Source of the DNA: Termitomyces sp. T153
Lineage: Eukaryota; Basidiomycota; Agaricomycetes; Agaricales; Lyophyllaceae
Reading direction: 5' to 3'
Assembly (NCBI GenBank): GCA_018296165.2
Contig: JACKQL020000005.1
Coordinates: 248,001-312,000 of the forward strand
DNA: 64,000 nt
In this document: positions 33,820 to 45,557 of the stretch, piece after piece
Position numbering within the stretch: position 1 is the first letter of the stretch
Layout of the letters: each line of letters opens with the position of its first letter
Notes under the pieces: generated by a model
Databases searched by the model: none
The model's input: only the letters and a program-made list of their open reading frames with translations
Told to the model about the DNA's origin: nothing
Translations under genes and position numbers: made by a program

Positions 33820-36110
33820 TCTGGTGGTGGTTCCTTTTGGATTTGCCGCAAGGAAAGGTAGGAATAGTGTGCTGTTGGCCAGTATTGGGGTCCATGATTG
33901 TTATAGTAGTTTTGATGTCGCTAAGCATGTTGACCATACTTTGAGTTAATACATCAAAGGGGCATCCAAGTAGAATGTCATAGGCAGGAGACCATAAAAC
34001 GTGGATTTGGAGATAAACCATAATGTTGCCAATAGTACATGGTACGTTTTGAGCAAGTCATAGCAATTGGTCCATGGTGCTGTTAGCGCTCTGCATGTTT
34101 AAAACTATGTTGGGATCATAGGATAGTCCAAGGTTGCTGGCGATTTCTGCTGACATTGAAATAATCCGAGAGCCACTGTTGTGAATGCATTCCACTTCCT
34201 CTTTGTTGTTGATCAGCATCATGATGGTACAAAGTGACTGAAAATCCTTAGTGACAGTGAGCACCACAGGCTCTTCTCCATGGGGTAGCAAATCGATGTA
34301 GGCTTTGACGGGTCAACAGATGCAAAAGGTGCCCTATCCAAGGTAAGTCCATTAATGGTATTGACGTTAGATCCTAGCAAAAACTGGGGTTCTTCAATAG
34401 CAAAAGTTGGCAATATATCTTCAAAAATGTTGCTGGGGTCCTGTACTGTATTAGCGCTAGTGCCTACTAGTCATTTGGGCATAACCACTGTTCTAAACTG
34501 ATTCTGGATGTCCTGTGATACTGAGCAAAGTTTGCCAACCAATACTGTAACCTTGGTGCTTAAAACCCATTCAAAAACTGCCTTGGACTGCTCAATGTCG
34601 TAAATGGGTGGCATAGTTCGATATGCACCATTGTTTGTTCTGTCGGGAGCAGCAAAATTCCTGTTAGCAGGGGGTACATAGTGACTAGGGATGCCAGAAA
34701 ACGGGTGAATGGGAGGCTAAGTGATGGGTTCCTTAGCAACAGGCAGTTGTTCATCAGTGACAGTACATTCAGATGCTTTCCCTTTGTCTGCGGGCTTAGT
34801 GGCAGGAGCTGGAGTCAAATCAGAAGAGGATGAAGTCACTGAGGTGTTGCTAGTCAGGGGCATTGCCTTTGGGGTATTGTTTGCTGGTTGATAAGCCATG
34901 CAGGGGACTTGTACGCCATCAAACTTCTTGCCAGGTCACCTGAGTGCAAAGAGTTCACATTCCAAAGCCTTGATCTGTTCTTCCTTGCTTAGCGCTCAGC
35001 CCATAGTGACGTCCTGTTGCATTACTTCGTGGATTAGCGACTGCTGCATAGCTGCTTGCTTGGGATCTGGGTTAGCATTGGAAGAGAGTCTGCCGGTAAC
35101 AATTTGTCCTGGGTTAAGCCTGTGCTATTTCTTGATGTGTTCCATGTATAGTCGCTTGCCAGAATAATTAGGGATCATAGTGCCTGATGGTAAAATGATC
35201 TTTCCTTTGGCATTCCAACAGACCTTACCCCATTGAATCATTTGCTCTAGTTTCATACACGTGCCTCGGACCATGGTGTGACCAATTTCACTGCAAAAGT
35301 GGCAAGTGCTGTTAGCAAACTATTGACGAGGTTGGGCATTACTGTTGGTCAAAAGAGCTTCCAAATGTTCCAAGGTGCCAACTATCACTGTGGTGGTTGT
35401 TAATTCCAAATTTTCTTGCTTAGGTGTAGGCGAAGGGGTGGCTGGTGCATTAGCAATTGGCAATGATGAAGGAATACCACTGGTGCCATTGCTAGTCTTG
35501 GTTGTAGAGGTGTTCATTCCCTTTAAAATTCATTTGGCGCCCTCAAAAACTTGGTCAACATCATAAGGGTCCTCAGGATGGTGGTTGGGAAGAGTGATTT
35601 CAAGGCGGCGAATGATTTTGGACCATAGCAACATAGGGATACCTTGTTGGAACAAGCAACATTCCTCATTACAATAGAGTTTACCGTTAGCAAGTAACCA
35701 TCTGGCGATACGTTGGAAATCCCTGTAGTAATCAGAGAACCTTCCCAAAGTCACTAAGCTGCTGTTGAAAGTCTGGTTGACCAGCCATTCGAAGTCACCA
35801 AGGTTATAACAAGTGCTAGCGTCAGCACTAGAGTACAGCCTAAGCACTGCTGATTTCCATTCCTGGTAAGTATATGGTTGGGGAGTGTTGTTGCCAATAT
35901 TGTTGCCAAATTTAGGTAAGCCAAGCCAGGTTTTTGCTGTGTCATAAGAGACATATCGCAACGCATATTCCTTCTTCTGGGTGTCATCAGTGATGCCACA
36001 GTCAGCAAAGAGGTATTCCAGTTCCTTAAAGTATTGGGGGAGTTCCCTAGGGTGACTCTCATCCCATTTAGGCACAGTTGTGTCATTGTGCGGCAGCATT
36101 CTAGCACGCC
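33779..36110 (-). pseudogene. B3 gag-protease, decayed and N-terminally deleted
   Basis: The capsid region (35530-36110) is well preserved (ELPQYFKELEYLFADCG). The zinc knuckle near 35290 and the protease (HNSGSR near 34160) follow. The gag N-terminus is lost in the LTR-gag deletion. Confidence 0.87.
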
Positions 36111-36724
36111 AATCTCTTGCTGGTAAGCTCAAAGATAGCAGTTCTCCAAATTTTTTTCTTTTTTCTAGTATCTATGTACAGTCTGTATTTATACATTTCA
36201 AAGTATAGTATGGGAAAGTAAACAAATAGGCACCACTAGCGACAGCATCTGTCACTGTTTAGGGTGCATACAAGGTGTCAGTCTGTAACTAAGTGAAAAA
36301 TCATAGGTGAAGTCTTGGCGGCACCTAATTGCAAATGAAACCAAAAAGTAACAAGTCCAATGTCAATACCTGAAGCATAGACACCATTCAAGTATGTTGG
36401 TAAGCTCAGCAAAAGAAATGATAGTAAAAAGGTACACATCTGATAATTTGTCCATATATAGTAAGAGAACGCCGCTTTGTTGCTAGAGTCGCTAAAGTCA
36501 CTAATAATCATTGCTAGGGAGGGTCTAGGCCTTGATGATTTAGGCCCAAGTTCCAGACTCCACATGATGTTTCTCGTGATTAGTGAGTCTCATGCTTCAG
36601 TCCAATCCTTGGACTAGGTCTCATGTGCTGAGTGTTGTGACTTGTGTTGGATTCAAGGTAGTCAGCTGCCACTAAGTCCAAAATGCCAAAAAAAATGGTG
36701 CTCAGCAATAACTGGGGCTCATCA
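36111..36724 (-). repeat. B3 5' LTR, partial
   Basis: U3 and R part of the family B LTR; the element end reads GGGGCTCATCA at 36714-36724. About 490 bp of LTR and 380 bp of gag start are missing compared with B2. Confidence 0.9.
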
Positions 36725-37540
36725 GCGGAGCTGGAGTTCTGATGGGGGATCAACAGGGATTGATAGGGTTTGGAGCTGAGCATGTAGCGGGGTCCAGAGT
36801 TGGCAAAAGAGTGTCAGAGGTTTGTAATCATAATTGCAGAGTTCATGAGGGCATTATGGTTGAGAGGACTTGAATATGATAGACAGAATCAAACAAGATG
36901 AGACAGAGTCAAACAAAATGAGACAGAAATGAGACAAGAATGAGAATAGATTCAGGTGGAGACACGGAACAATAACAAAATGATAACAGAATAGAGATGA
37001 GACAAGACCAGGAGACTGAGAATGAGGAAAACAAGACACAAAACATGAAACACGAGAAGAAACAATTAGAAACACATCAGGTAAGGCAGGTAATCTCAAG
37101 ACTAGAGTACAAAGAGCTACTCTATGTCTTATATACTGACTACTGAAGAGCTCCAGGAACGTCAGCTGTGGCAGTGGGGCTTGGTGGAGCTTGGCGGAGT
37201 CGATGGGTGTCAGTTATGACCAGAGGGCAGGCTGCATTGATATGTTGATGGGATCAATGGTAAGTTGGAGGAACCAGGGTGTCAAGTCAATGACATGTAA
37301 CAGAGTCAGGCATGGTGGGGGAGTGGTCCCAGGGGCTCAGGAGATCCAGAGGAAGTGCCAGTGGCTGCAGGGAAGACGTTAAAGTTGGCCAGGGGGCTGT
37401 TGGAGTTAGCCAAGAATGTGTTAAAGTTAGCTGGGGTAGGCGCAGAGTGCTGGGGAAGTTTGATGGAGCATTGGGGGAGGTTCTTGGGGGATAGGGGTTT
37501 GTTGGGCGATGTATGGGGGTCCAGGGAACAGGTCATGACA
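36725..37540 (-). repeat. LTR L1, right piece
   Basis: Continues L1 after B3 and ends GGTCATGACA. Compared with L2, about 60 bp of L1 is missing at the B3 junction, so the loss of the B3 3' LTR took flanking sequence with it. TAATCTCAAGACT lies at 37091-37103. Confidence 0.8.
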
Positions 37541-37735
37541 ATGTTCCAGTCAACTGCTCCTGTCAAAGTCAAGGACAAATATCACTATGAGATTGACCAA
37601 ATCCTTGACTCCTGCATGCTCCATGGCCAACTCCAATACTTGGTCCACTGGAAGGGCTATGGGCCTGAGGATGACACTTGGAAACTCCAAAAAAATCTTG
37701 ATGGAGTCCCTGACAAACTCTGGAACTTCCATTGA
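37541..37735 (+). pseudogene. A3 chromodomain (end of pol)
   Basis: [20 protein letters not shown] followed by [14 protein letters not shown] is a chromodomain at the end of pol. In chromoviral Ty3 elements it guides integration to marked chromatin. A second copy of the tail (RTSKHRW) lies at 45370-45395. Confidence 0.88.
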
Positions 37736-37951
37736 TGGCACCCCACCAAGCTCCAGGACCCCCAGGGCTAGCAAACACAGATGGCATTAGTGGATGTAAC
37801 CCCTGCCTCTGGATTTATCAGGGATTCAACTTCCATGAGTACCTCCTACATGTTTTATTTACTCCCCCTCACTCAACACTGAAGAGAGTCTAATCATCCA
37901 GGCAGGATGTCCCAAAACAGTTATATGTACAAGTATGGTAATTACATAATG

Positions 37952-39859
37952 CTACAAAGGGAGGGCCAACACAGAACACAAGAAGACAAGACCAAGAAAA
38001 CCCCCTACTCCCCCTCCCCTTCTAATCCCACCTCCACTATCCTCCCCACCATGTCCACCTCCAACTGAGCCACCACCAGTGCCAAGACCTCCAGGTGCCC
38101 TGAAAGTGGCTCCCCTATCTTCATTGCCACCTCCCACCATGTCCTGGAATTTGCTGTTGCCTGCCACCAATGCCCTGCCAGCAGATGCCCCATCTGCATG
38201 ACCTCCTGTCACAATTCCAGTGGGAGGTCCCTGGGCATCCTTGCCAGCCCATCATGAATGAAACCTAGCACCACTGATGCTCCATCAAGGAGGATGCAGT
38301 GCTCCTGGGCCCAGTCTGCCAAAGCAAGATCAGCTCAGGGGGAAAAGGGGAACAGAAGAAAACACTCATAGAGTACTCCCTACTGCTCCAAGGCTGCCTT
38401 GTTGGCAAGCCACTCCTCCTGCCTCCACACTCTCTCTGCTATCACCCAGAGCCCCCCTACACTAGGCCTCTGCTGAACTCCTCACACTTCTAACTACTGT
38501 GCTGCCACCACTGCCTGTGCCTCCTGCTGCCTTAAACTTGCTTGCAACTCCTGCAGCTGAGACAAGCACTCTGTGGCAGTCCCCACAGCCACATTCTTAT
38601 CCCTCCATGGTGCATCCCTATTCCTCCACACCTCATCCTGCTCCTTCTGCATTATATCCCAGTTCTCCCTGATCTTGCAGGTCTTCTCCTCACAGGTTGC
38701 CAGCAACTGCTCCAACCCCCCTCTACCTGATGCTGCAGGAAAGCCTTCACAGCCAACCACAACTCCTCTGTGGACTGCTCAACAGGGGCCCCAGAAGTTG
38801 GAGAATACACTGTGGGACCTGGGGGGCCCACCATTACCTGCTCCCTCTACACTCACTTGCTCAGTCCCACCTCTGGCAAGGGGGATGCCTTCCATTTGCC
38901 CTTATCATGTGTCACTGGGGCCCCCTCCCTCTGCCCACCCTACAGGGGACTGACCTTCATTGGCAGACACCCTGTGCTTCCCCTGCCCTCAACCCCCTCC
39001 ACTCTCCCCTCCACCCTATTCTGCTGCCCCTCTTCCATCTGCTCTGTGATCCATGCCTAGTCCCAACCTTGCTTTACAGTGATGCAAGCAGCATGCCAAC
39101 TCAACATAATGGAGCACCTCTTGTGCCACAAATGGCACAGAAGGCACACTGATGTATCCCGCTGGAGCCCTGGTGCAGGCTCCTCCAAGTCACACTATTT
39201 GCTGCATTGAACACAGGACAAACACTATGGGATAAGTAGTTAGAGAAAAAAGTAAAAATCCCATTGTCACTTACTGGGGCTGCTGCTTGACACCACTTAA
39301 GGGTTGGAGGACCCCTTGTCCACCCTATAGCAGCTGCAAACTGCTCCAGTGTCACCTCTGCCTGCACAATTCTGAAAGCCAACAGAACAGGCTAGACTAC
39401 TCCAGGGGCCAGGACGGTTCTAGATTGCAAGGTGGGGACCACCCCCACCACTGACTGTGCTGGGACCCTGCCCAACAACAACCCCAAGAGGCTTGCCACT
39501 GCCATGGATAACTCTGTCAAAACCCCTATCAGGACTTTGAAGCATGGAAACAAGACCACACTCATGGCTCCAATACATTGCTTGTACATACCCACAACCT
39601 TGATGACTTTTGGAATCCTCAGAAGAAGGGAGGAGGACTGCACAGAGGGAGAAGGGGATGCTGCTGAGTAGTACTCAAAGGAGGACATTGTAGGAAGTTT
39701 AGGAACCCCAGGGTATGTCTGCCCCTTTTCAATGACCTGAGAAGGGCTCCCTGATGAGCAGCAGCCATGCTTGGACTTTGTTTCCTGCCTTGCTGCAGTC
39801 TGATCAATATTGCTCAACTTTGATTCCCATGGCCTGCCAATCCCCAGGCTGTGCTCCAT
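37952..39859 (-). pseudogene. Antisense zinc-cluster gene of family A (copy in A3), decayed
   Basis: Opposite-strand gene between chromodomain and 3' LTR, the place that the spliced gene holds in B1. Upstream exon sequence (39280-39860) ends at GTAAGT. A 50-bp GT-AG intron (39274-39225) follows, then an exon that opens at the first cysteine: positions 1, 4, 11, 27, 30 and 37 (39224-39114), the GAL4-type spacing C-X2-C-X6-C-X15-C-X2-C-X6-C. One TAG interrupts it just before the third cysteine. A coiled-coil segment follows (38494-38760, WRDKNVAVGTATECLSQLQE). Function unknown; decayed. Confidence 0.72.
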
Positions 39860-39892
39860 GTCTCGAGGGTCTCAATGCTAAAGGGGAAGTGA

Positions 39893-40914
39893 TGTCATAA
39901 CCTGCTCCCTAGACCCCCAACCTTGTCCCCAACCTGCTTGAGCCCTTCCCAATGGCCCAACCCTCAACTACCCTCTGCACCCACTCTGGGTAACTCCAAT
40001 GCTTCTCTGACAAACCCTGACAATCCTCTGGCCAACTCTGATGCTTTCTCTGCAGTCCTTGAGCTCCTAGAACCTTCTCCTGCTGTTTCTGACCCCATCT
40101 TATGCCTCTAATCCCCTACCCTGGTTCACCCAACCTGCTCTGGAGCATCATGACAAACCTAGAGTGACACACATTTCCAGCTGATCCCATCAAAATATTA
40201 CCATGGCCCACTCCTTGATCATACCCAACACCTGTCAACCCTGTGCAGCCCTGCCATCATGCCTGCTATCCTCCAGAGCTATCCAGTAGTCAGTATATAA
40301 GTCATAGAGTAACTCCTTGTACTCCAGTCTTGATATTACTTGCATTAACTGGTCTCTTGTGTTTTGTGTTTCTCTCTGTCTCTATTTCTATTTTTAATCT
40401 CAAATCTATCTCTTTCTCTGTCTTGTCTTGCCTTGCCTCCATCTTGCCTTGTCTCTATCTCATCTTGACTGTCTACATTTCCTTTGTTTCTCTAAGTTTT
40501 TTCCATCTCTGACATCAGTATGAACTCCACACACATGCTATGAACTCTGAACATTCTATAACAACCCCAGACCTTGCCCTTCACTTGGCCCTGGAGCCCA
40601 TCAAGTCTTAATTGATCCCCTGTCAAACTCCGGCTCTGCCCCCATCACTTGCAAAGCTTCCATTTACTCTGCAGTCTATTTACATGCCTACAAACTTGTC
40701 CCTGATGCCCACTCAAGCCCAACATTAATATACTTGGTCTTAGACTTCCCTGGATCACCTTGGACTTGCCTGGACCACTCCTCCTAGCTTCCCCTCACAA
40801 GTCTCTCCTCTCCATGCCAACTCTGAAATGCCAGGTTATAAGTGCAGGACATTGTGTTTGCCTAGTAAGGATTTGCCAGTATAGCTAAGCCCCCATCATC
40901 AGCGGAACCTGACA
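39893..40914 (+). repeat. A3 3' LTR
   Basis: TGTCATAACCTGC...GGAACCTGACA, 1022 bp, preceded by the purine tract AAAGGGGAAGTGA. TATATAAG at 40294-40301 and AGTCTTGATATTA at 40326-40338. Directly followed by element D1. Confidence 0.9.
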
Positions 40915-42702
40915 GGTTTTGCAAACTTCTACCAGAAATTCATCCAGGACTTCTTGCACCATGCCCATCTGCTATTTGACCTCACAGGGCACCACAAGCC
41001 TGGCTGGAGCATGGGAAAACCAGATGCCCTGTTCCAGAGGGTGGACTATGGCATGGAGGAGGGGGATAACAGCAACATTGTGCTCCTCTGCTCTGAATTG
41101 TTTGCAATCTGAGCCATGGAGGGTCTTGCCATCAAGGGAGTGGAGGTGGACATTCTCTGGGACATATGGCAGGGTAATTGGACAGTCAGCAGGAGGAGCT
41201 TATGGCACAAGCCACTTGGATGCTGAAGTCAGGGCATACTACTGGTATCAAGGCAGTCCATGCTGACAAATGAGCCCTCTAAGGTGGAATTCTGACCTTT
41301 CTAGACCATATCTATGTCCCCAACATCCCAGAGCTCCACCAGAGGATTGTGAAGCAACACCACAACTTCTGCATTGCAAGGCAGCCCAGACAGTAGAAGA
41401 CACTGGAGCTAGTATTGCAGAATTACTGGTGGTCCCAGATGTCCCAGTATATTGGGTTCTACACTAGTACCTGTGATCTCTGCCTTCAGACCAAGCCTCA
41501 ATGCTGACTCCCCTATGGACAGTTGCACCCACTACCTGTGCCTGCAGAGTGATGGAGTGTGGCATCTGTGGACTCCATTGTAGAGCTCCCCAACACCCAT
41601 GGTTATGATGCAATCATGGTGGTGGTAGACCTGTACAGCAAGTGGGCACACTTCATTCCAACCCACACCACCTGTTCTACCATGAGCACTACAAACCTGT
41701 ACTGGAGGAACCTCTGGAAGCTTCATGGCCTCTCCAATGCCTATGTCTCAGATTAGAGACCACAATTCGTGGTGGAGTTCACCCAGGAGCTCTACCAACT
41801 GCTTGGAGTGAAGCTCCACACCACTACTGCCTATCACACACAGTCTGACAGCCAGATAGAATGTGTAAACCAGGAGTTAGAACAGTATCTCTGCCTCTTT
41901 TACAATGAGTGCCAAGATGACTGGGACAAACTCCTCCCTGACACCAAATTCCAGTACAACAACCATGTTCACACTTCCACCCAGTTTTCCTCATTCTTCC
42001 TTGATATGGGATGGCATCTGCACATAGGTTTTGAACCCCGGGCCCAACCCTCAGAGAATGAGGCAGTAAACAAATTTGTGGACTGGATAAAGAGGTTGCA
42101 GGAGGAGGCCTGAGCAGTGCTGGCAAAGGCAAAGGATGACATGTTATGATACTTTGACCATGGGAGGACCCCAGAGTGTAAATATCAACCTGGAGATCAA
42201 GTCTACCTAGATCCCTCTGACATTACAACTACCTGGCCCTTAAAAAAGCTGTCACACCATCAGTTGGGACCTTTCACAGTGGAATGACAGGTAGGACACT
42301 TGGCCTATTGACTCTGGCTACACTCAGGGATGTGCCAGCTTCATCCAGTGTTCAACATAGTCAAACTAATTCTGGCCCCTAAAGATCCCATTCTGGGACA
42401 TCATCTGCTACCTCCACTGCCCCCTGTGGTAGTCAGCAACAATGAGGAATATGAGGTGGAGGAAATCCTGGATAGCCATTTATTCTGGAGACAATTACAA
42501 TACAAGGTGAAGTGGAAAGGCTACAGGATTGAGGACATCTCCTGGGAGCCACAGGAGAACATACATGCCCCCAGACTTGTCAAGGAGTTCCACCAGAGAC
42601 ATCCAGAGGCCCCACATGCCATACAAGGGATCTACCCTATCTCACCAGCAGGCCAAGCAATCAGAGACTTCTTTTACCCTGCATGTCAAGATGCTGCATG
42701 TT
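40915..42702 (+). pseudogene. D1 pol: RNase H end, integrase and chromodomain, decayed
   Basis: A different Ty3/gypsy family. It has RT-RNase H linker (FANFY), a damaged integrase zinc region (CDLCLQTKPQ), a DDE core with VDSIVELP, VSD followed by a stop, and ECVNQELEQYL, and a chromodomain (EYEVEEILDSHLFWRQLQYK). Stops and frameshifts are many. No CpG was found by eye between 40921 and 41760. Its 5' part is missing. Confidence 0.88.
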
Positions 42703-42714
42703 AGAGGGGGGTGA

Positions 42715-43095
42715 TGTCAGGGGACTTCCATTTCCAACCTCTGCAACTCATTCCAGCACCTCTGCAGCTTGTTCAACATCTCTGGGGCTTTTTCTAGAAT
42801 CCCAGAAATCTTCAGAGAACTGTGGAGTTCTCCATATTACCTTAGCAATCATTGCTCTAGGGTTAGGAATAGCTCTAGTCATCTGTACAGTAGTTCCCAC
42901 ACCTCTGCCACCTGCTGATGTGCCACACCAAGCAGTGGGGATCCTTAGACTTGTTCTCTTTGGATTCTCCCCTGCTAAGTGATTAGTTACTGATTGTATT
43001 GTTGTCCACTCTGCTAATATACTTTGGATTCCCCTCTGCTAGCTGTGTGACTCTGATCCACCACTCTGGAGGTTGCCCTTACACCCAGGAGGAGT
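42715..43095 (+). repeat. D1 LTR (end uncertain)
   Basis: Starts TGTCAGGGGACTTCC after the purine tract AGAGGGGGGTGA (42703-42714). The stretch CTTGTTCTCTTTGGAT near 42950 recurs in D2. The right boundary is not clear. Confidence 0.55.
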
Positions 43096-43099
43096 TGAG

Positions 43100-43560
43100 A
43101 GTTTCTCTGGTTGGATGGAGTTTGAGAAGGAGTTTTGAGCAGACCCAAATGCCAAGAACAATGAATGGCTCCTCTGACTCCACCCCAATGATCAAGAGAC
43201 CAATAATGCTCTTCAAAGAAGTGGTACCTTTTCCTCTGATCAGAAACTTACTTGATTGCCCTGCAGTACCAAGACCTACCCCACCTCTATTCATAGTGAC
43301 CTCCAGACTGCTCTAGAGCAGGAATGAAAGATTGCCCTAACCCACTATGACTCCCTTGGAGTCTCCAGTGATGCTCCTATACAACCAACTCCCCCTGCCA
43401 CCCTCCAGCACTTGTGGATGACTACTCCTTGACATGAAATAATTGGCTTCAAATACCTGAGCAATGGCCAGACCCACCCAAGCTCTCAAAAAACCACTAG
43501 AACCCACCCAGCTCATCCAAACATGACTGCAGGAGCCACCACCACTTAATCAACAACTCC
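43100..43560 (+). pseudogene. Possible gag remnant of family D
   Basis: WMEFEKEF near 43115 resembles the start of a retrotransposon gag domain and the D2 gag (EWMEFEKEVQAEFF). Otherwise frames are broken. Weak call. Confidence 0.4.
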
Positions 43561-45150
43561 ACCACTCAGGGGTAATTTCTATTAAACATCTGCATGTCAT
43601 GCTAATTGAATAAAGAGGAAAACCCCACTCTGGAACCTCCCCTTTGACCAGCATCACCTTTGACACAACTCCACCAACAAGCCAACCCCCTCCGTCACAT
43701 TGACTCTGGGCCTCTGGTTCTTGCAATGGAAATGACAGACTGACAAAAACACACCCTGGACCCCTTTCCCTGCTCCACACCACTCTTGCAGTCAACTCTG
43801 ACAATGAACCACCCACCAAATAACCCTCATGCTAACTCTGGGATGCATACTCCCACCCTAAAGGAAGAAGTGAAGTTCTGAGCTCACCCAAACCAACCCT
43901 GCCCTGCCTCATCAAAACCAGGAGAGCTCTGCCAGTAAGTCAACACCCTGCCTACCTGCACCATCTCCACTATGAGCTCTGCCCTGGGAAGAGACAAAAA
44001 CCACTGCCTGAAGCCCCAAGCTCACTTCTAAACCAATCCTGACCTGGCCCACCAAACCTAAAAGAACTCTGCAAGCAAAGTCAACACTCTACCAACCCTT
44101 GCGCCACCTCCATTTGCTAGCTCTGCCCTGGAAAGGGACAAAAACCCATCAAACCTTGCACTGCCTCTGTCTCACTAGTCCTGTGCAACTCTGCCAACAA
44201 GCCAACAACTCCTAAACCCTTAATACAATCCTTGACACAACTCTACCAATGAGCTAGCAACCCTCAGACTCCCAATGCAACCTCCAATCCACACACTACC
44301 ACCTGCCCCAACCTCCAGTTACCTGTGGGATGACAACCCTGAACTCCTTCCTTGCCTGAAGCACTTCTGCCAGGATGAGCTACTTACCAACCAACTCCCA
44401 CACTGCCTCCACCAAAAGGAAGCATCTACCAATACAACTCCAGCAGCACCCCAGACTTTAGAGAACACCAGATACATGTAAGACTCCTCTGCCTGCCTCT
44501 GAACTTACCTTTGGCTGTAGATAGCCTAGAACCTACCAACCCCCAACCCTGGACCAGAAGAAACTCATTGGGACTGGTCACCTCAAACCCCACCCCCTCA
44601 GCAACAACACTCTGGAGCACAGCAAGACCCCAAGCACACACACCCTTCACTATATGCAATACTCCAGAATGTGATAAAGCCCCAACCCAGCATGCCTTTC
44701 ACCAGAACACAATACTCCAGAGTGCAGCAAGACCCAAACCTAGTACACCTTCAATAAACAACAATGCTCCAGAGCTCAACAGACTCCCACCATGCATGAC
44801 CCCACCAAAACACAAACCTCCAGACACTGCCAACTAAGGGATTGCAACCCACACCCTAAGGGAGTACTTCCACCCCTACACTAATTCAACCCACAGCATA
44901 GCTGGCACATAAAACAGTTCCCTGCTGGGTTATTACAAAGACCACCCCACCCCAGAACCCCACTGCTATGCCACCAAGGGCTCCCACCTCCAACTGGCCA
45001 CACCCCAAGAATGAACTTCCCTCCACCACCCCCACCATTGTCAAAAGGACCTCTGCCACCCCACTAGCCATGTTGGCACAAGGTCAACCCACCAGATGAC
45101 CTCCACCCCCTCTGCCAGCCACATCAACAGAGAAAACTAAAGCCACCATC
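43561..45150. other. Gene-free, repeat-rich stretch
   Basis: No gene recognised. C-rich top strand with almost no CpG. It contains two diverged units of about 125 bp (near 43890-44015 and 44025-44150, sharing GCTCTGCCCTGG and GACAAAAACC), further weak copies, and the minisatellite at 44605. Probably degraded repeat sequence. Confidence 0.6.
44605..44840. repeat. About 52-bp minisatellite, 4.5 units
   Basis: Units start near 44605, 44657, 44710, 44762 and 44813 with CAA(T/C)(A/G)CTCCAG-like words, periods 51-53 bp, diverged. Confidence 0.75.
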
Positions 45151-45159
45151 AAGCAGGCT

Positions 45160-45400
45160 TCAAAGATTTGGAGGTCTGCTCCCCCAAGCTAGCACAAGGC
45201 TCAATTCTGCTGCAGATCTGGGGACAACCCCTACCCAAAACCCTAAGGAGCAAGCCAAACATTGCTGCCCATCCACACCCCAAGACATGCCAGAGCTTTG
45301 CGGGAAGACCTACAACACCCCTCCTGAACCTTGGGACTCCCTCCTATGATGCTCCACCAAGCCCTGATGGCCCCAGGACTAGCAAACACAGATGGTATCA
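45160..45400 (+). pseudogene. A4 pol C-terminal tail, decayed
   Basis: The end of the plus frame (SPDGPRTSKHRW) matches the sequence after the A3 chromodomain. Little else of pol remains. Confidence 0.6.
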
Positions 45401-45557
45401 GTGGGCATAATCCCTGCCTCTAGACTTATCAAGGATTCAACTCCTATGAGTACCCCTACATGTTTCTGATCATTCACCCCTCACACAAAATTAAAGTTTC
45501 ATTATGCACACATAGGAGCATTGACCAAGCACTATATTGAAACACGAAGGTATTACA

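Larger units (their letters stand above)
31718..36724 (-). mobile_element. B3: decayed family B element, minus strand
   Basis: From right to left: part of the 5' LTR, gag, protease, and pol as far as RNase H. Integrase and most of the antisense gene are deleted at the L2 junction. A second deletion joins LTR to gag at 36110/36111. CpG decay is heavy. Confidence 0.92.

Noticed and set aside
44275..44837. Short plus-strand ORFs in the repeat-rich stretch
   Set aside because: Pro/Thr-rich low complexity; they follow the minisatellite period and have no recognisable domain.
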